A stretch of DNA of 6,827 nt from CBCXVS01 sp965178525 (GTDB lineage: Bacteria; Tectomicrobia; Entotheonellia; Entotheonellales; Entotheonellaceae), in assembly GCA_965178525.1 (NCBI GenBank), contig CBCXVS010000353.1:1-6827 (forward strand). The letters are read 5' to 3'. This document shows positions 6,192 through 6,827 of this stretch, in pieces. Below the pieces are notes generated by a model, which saw nothing but the letters and a program-made list of their open reading frames with translations, did not search any database and was not told the DNA's origin. The first letter of the stretch is position 1, and every line of letters starts with the position of its first letter. A program made the translations under genes and the position numbers.

Positions 6192-6222
6192 CTACCTGTG
6201 GCACAACATTTGCTACCTGTGG
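6192..6222. repeat. direct repeat CTACCTGTGG with 21-bp period
   Basis: Two exact 10-bp copies lie at 6192-6201 and 6213-6222, two helical turns apart, 60-90 bp before the ATG of the plus-strand DUF882 copy. Such spacing suits two protein molecules binding the same DNA face near a promoter. A TTGACA at 6130-6135 upstream has no good -10 partner. It is not found in front of the leftward paralogue. Confidence 0.35.
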
Positions 6223-6239
6223 GGGATAACTGCGCAGCG

Positions 6240-6281
6240 CACAAACACGATTTCAACGAGCACGAAAAGGGAGATGTCATC
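6240..6281 (+). promoter_or_regulatory. leader and ribosome site shared with the leftward DUF882 copy
   Basis: The 42 bases before ATG 6282 match, without gaps, the corresponding leader of the leftward gene (5411-5370). Both have AAC-x-x-x-CA, then GAA, then GGGAGAT and ATC-ATG-TCG-ATT-GGA, with GGGAG exactly 8 nt before the ATG in each (6269-6273 and 5382-5378). The matches fall in a codon-like pattern (GAC/GAT and CAT/CAC differ only in third bases), so the leader may once have been, or may still be, translated. The frame is open upstream in both copies; a GTG at 6219 is a possible but unsupported upstream start. Confidence 0.4.
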
Positions 6282-6827
6282 ATGTCGATTGGAGAACGCG
6301 GGGTCAGGCTCACGACAACACCCATGAGCCGCCGGGGTCTTCTCACACTGGGTGCGCTGGCGGTAGGTACCGGACTTCCACGCTTGGCCCTCGCACGTCA
6401 ACACCGGACCAAAAGTCGGAAAAAATCGCTGGAATTATACCATGCCCATACGGGAGAAAAGCTCAAGACCGTCTATTGGGCGGAAGGACACTACGTGCCC
6501 GAGGCCCTGGCCCAGATTAACCATCTCTTGCGCGACCATCGGGCCGATGAAGTCCGATTCATCGATCCGAAGTTGCTCGACCTTTTGTATGCACTCGCCC
6601 AGAGGGTGGAAGCACGACATCCTTTCTATATCATGTCCGCTTACCGGTCTCCCGCCACCAATGCCCGTTTGCGCAAGCGGCGGCGAGGCGTGGCCAAGAA
6701 CAGCCAGCACATGTATGGCAAAGCCGTCGACTTCCGGGTGCCGGAGCGCCGTCTAGCCCGAAGTTCCCCTGGCAGAATAGGCGGAGGGTTAAGTAGATCA
6801 ACAGGTTGGCCCAATTCAAAAGTCCAT
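6282..6827 (+). pseudogene. DUF882 / YcbK-like paralogue, C-terminus replaced and open to window end
   Basis: From ATG 6282 the frame is open for 182 codons to the last base, with no stop. MSRRGLLTLGALAVG (15-29) with LALA at 35-38 is a twin-arginine signal. The domain follows the leftward paralogue closely: ELYHAHTGEKLKTVYWAEG (51-69), INHLLRDHRADE (79-90), MSAYRSPATNAR (118-129) and SQHMYGKAVD (141-150) with predicted zinc ligands H143 and D150. After VPERRLA (residue 159, near base 6758) the similarity ends abruptly. The expected RQAALALRGGGVGYY and HIDTG blocks, with the third ligand, are absent in all three frames and replaced by SSPGRIGGGLSRSTG and so on. The gene therefore looks interrupted, by an insertion or rearrangement or by a misjoin in assembly, and the product should be inactive. 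The start and leader match the other copy. Confidence 0.75.

Noticed and set aside
6213..6404. 63-codon minus-strand frame near the second DUF882 start
   Set aside because: Antisense to the Tat signal and leader of the plus-strand copy; no own features.
1..6827. Reassigned genetic code (UGA as sense) suggested by the in-frame TGA
   Set aside because: TGA ends the small membrane protein and the amidohydrolase at sensible places, and tryptophan is encoded by TGG throughout the intact genes.

Overview
The window is bacterial, moderately GC-rich, and reads as an accessory or decaying stretch of a Gram-negative genome. Support for Gram-negative comes from two Tat-exported murein-peptidase-like proteins of the YcbK/MepK (DUF882) type, a probable lipoprotein with ankyrin repeats, and a dipeptide-type ABC permease remnant. 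The species cannot be fixed from this sequence. An environmental proteobacterium or a Tectomicrobia-like lineage would fit, but that is a guess. No tRNA, rRNA, CRISPR array or complete insertion sequence was seen.

Layout. Positions 1-162 (+) hold an open frame with no start that may be the tail of a gene lying mostly outside. At 175-525 (-) a small two-segment membrane protein sits under a very good sigma70-type promoter (599-628). At 661-909 (-) is a short fragment that weakly resembles the start of a DUF4269 protein. At 1060-1626 (+) is an intact ankyrin-repeat lipoprotein gene with a perfect Shine-Dalgarno.

From 4319 down to 1645 on the minus strand runs an operon-like module: a 3-hydroxyisobutyrate dehydrogenase/tartronate semialdehyde reductase-like gene, an intact imidazolonepropionase/prolidase-like amidohydrolase, and the C-terminal half of a DppC/OppC-type permease. 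This would suit uptake and breakdown of a small peptide- or amide-like compound. Two of the three genes are broken: the dehydrogenase by one in-frame TGA, the permease by loss of its N-terminal half. A structured REP-like palindromic segment (2049-2110) lies exactly at the permease break.

From 4320 to 4787 is a gene-poor stretch with several palindromes and one possible 31-residue ORF. From 4788 to the end are two DUF882 paralogues in divergent orientation (4788-5369 minus, 6282-6827 plus). They are about 70% identical over the shared domain by hand count and have related leaders and identical Shine-Dalgarno geometry. Between them lie an ISAs1-like transposase relic (5918-6121, minus) and a 21-bp-spaced direct repeat. 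The plus-strand copy loses the family sequence near 6758 and runs open to the window end in unrelated sequence, so it looks interrupted.

No clearly new multi-gene system was found. The items most worth a second look are the hairpin element at the permease breakpoint, the single-codon interruption of the dehydrogenase, and the inverted DUF882 pair with shared leader and one damaged copy.
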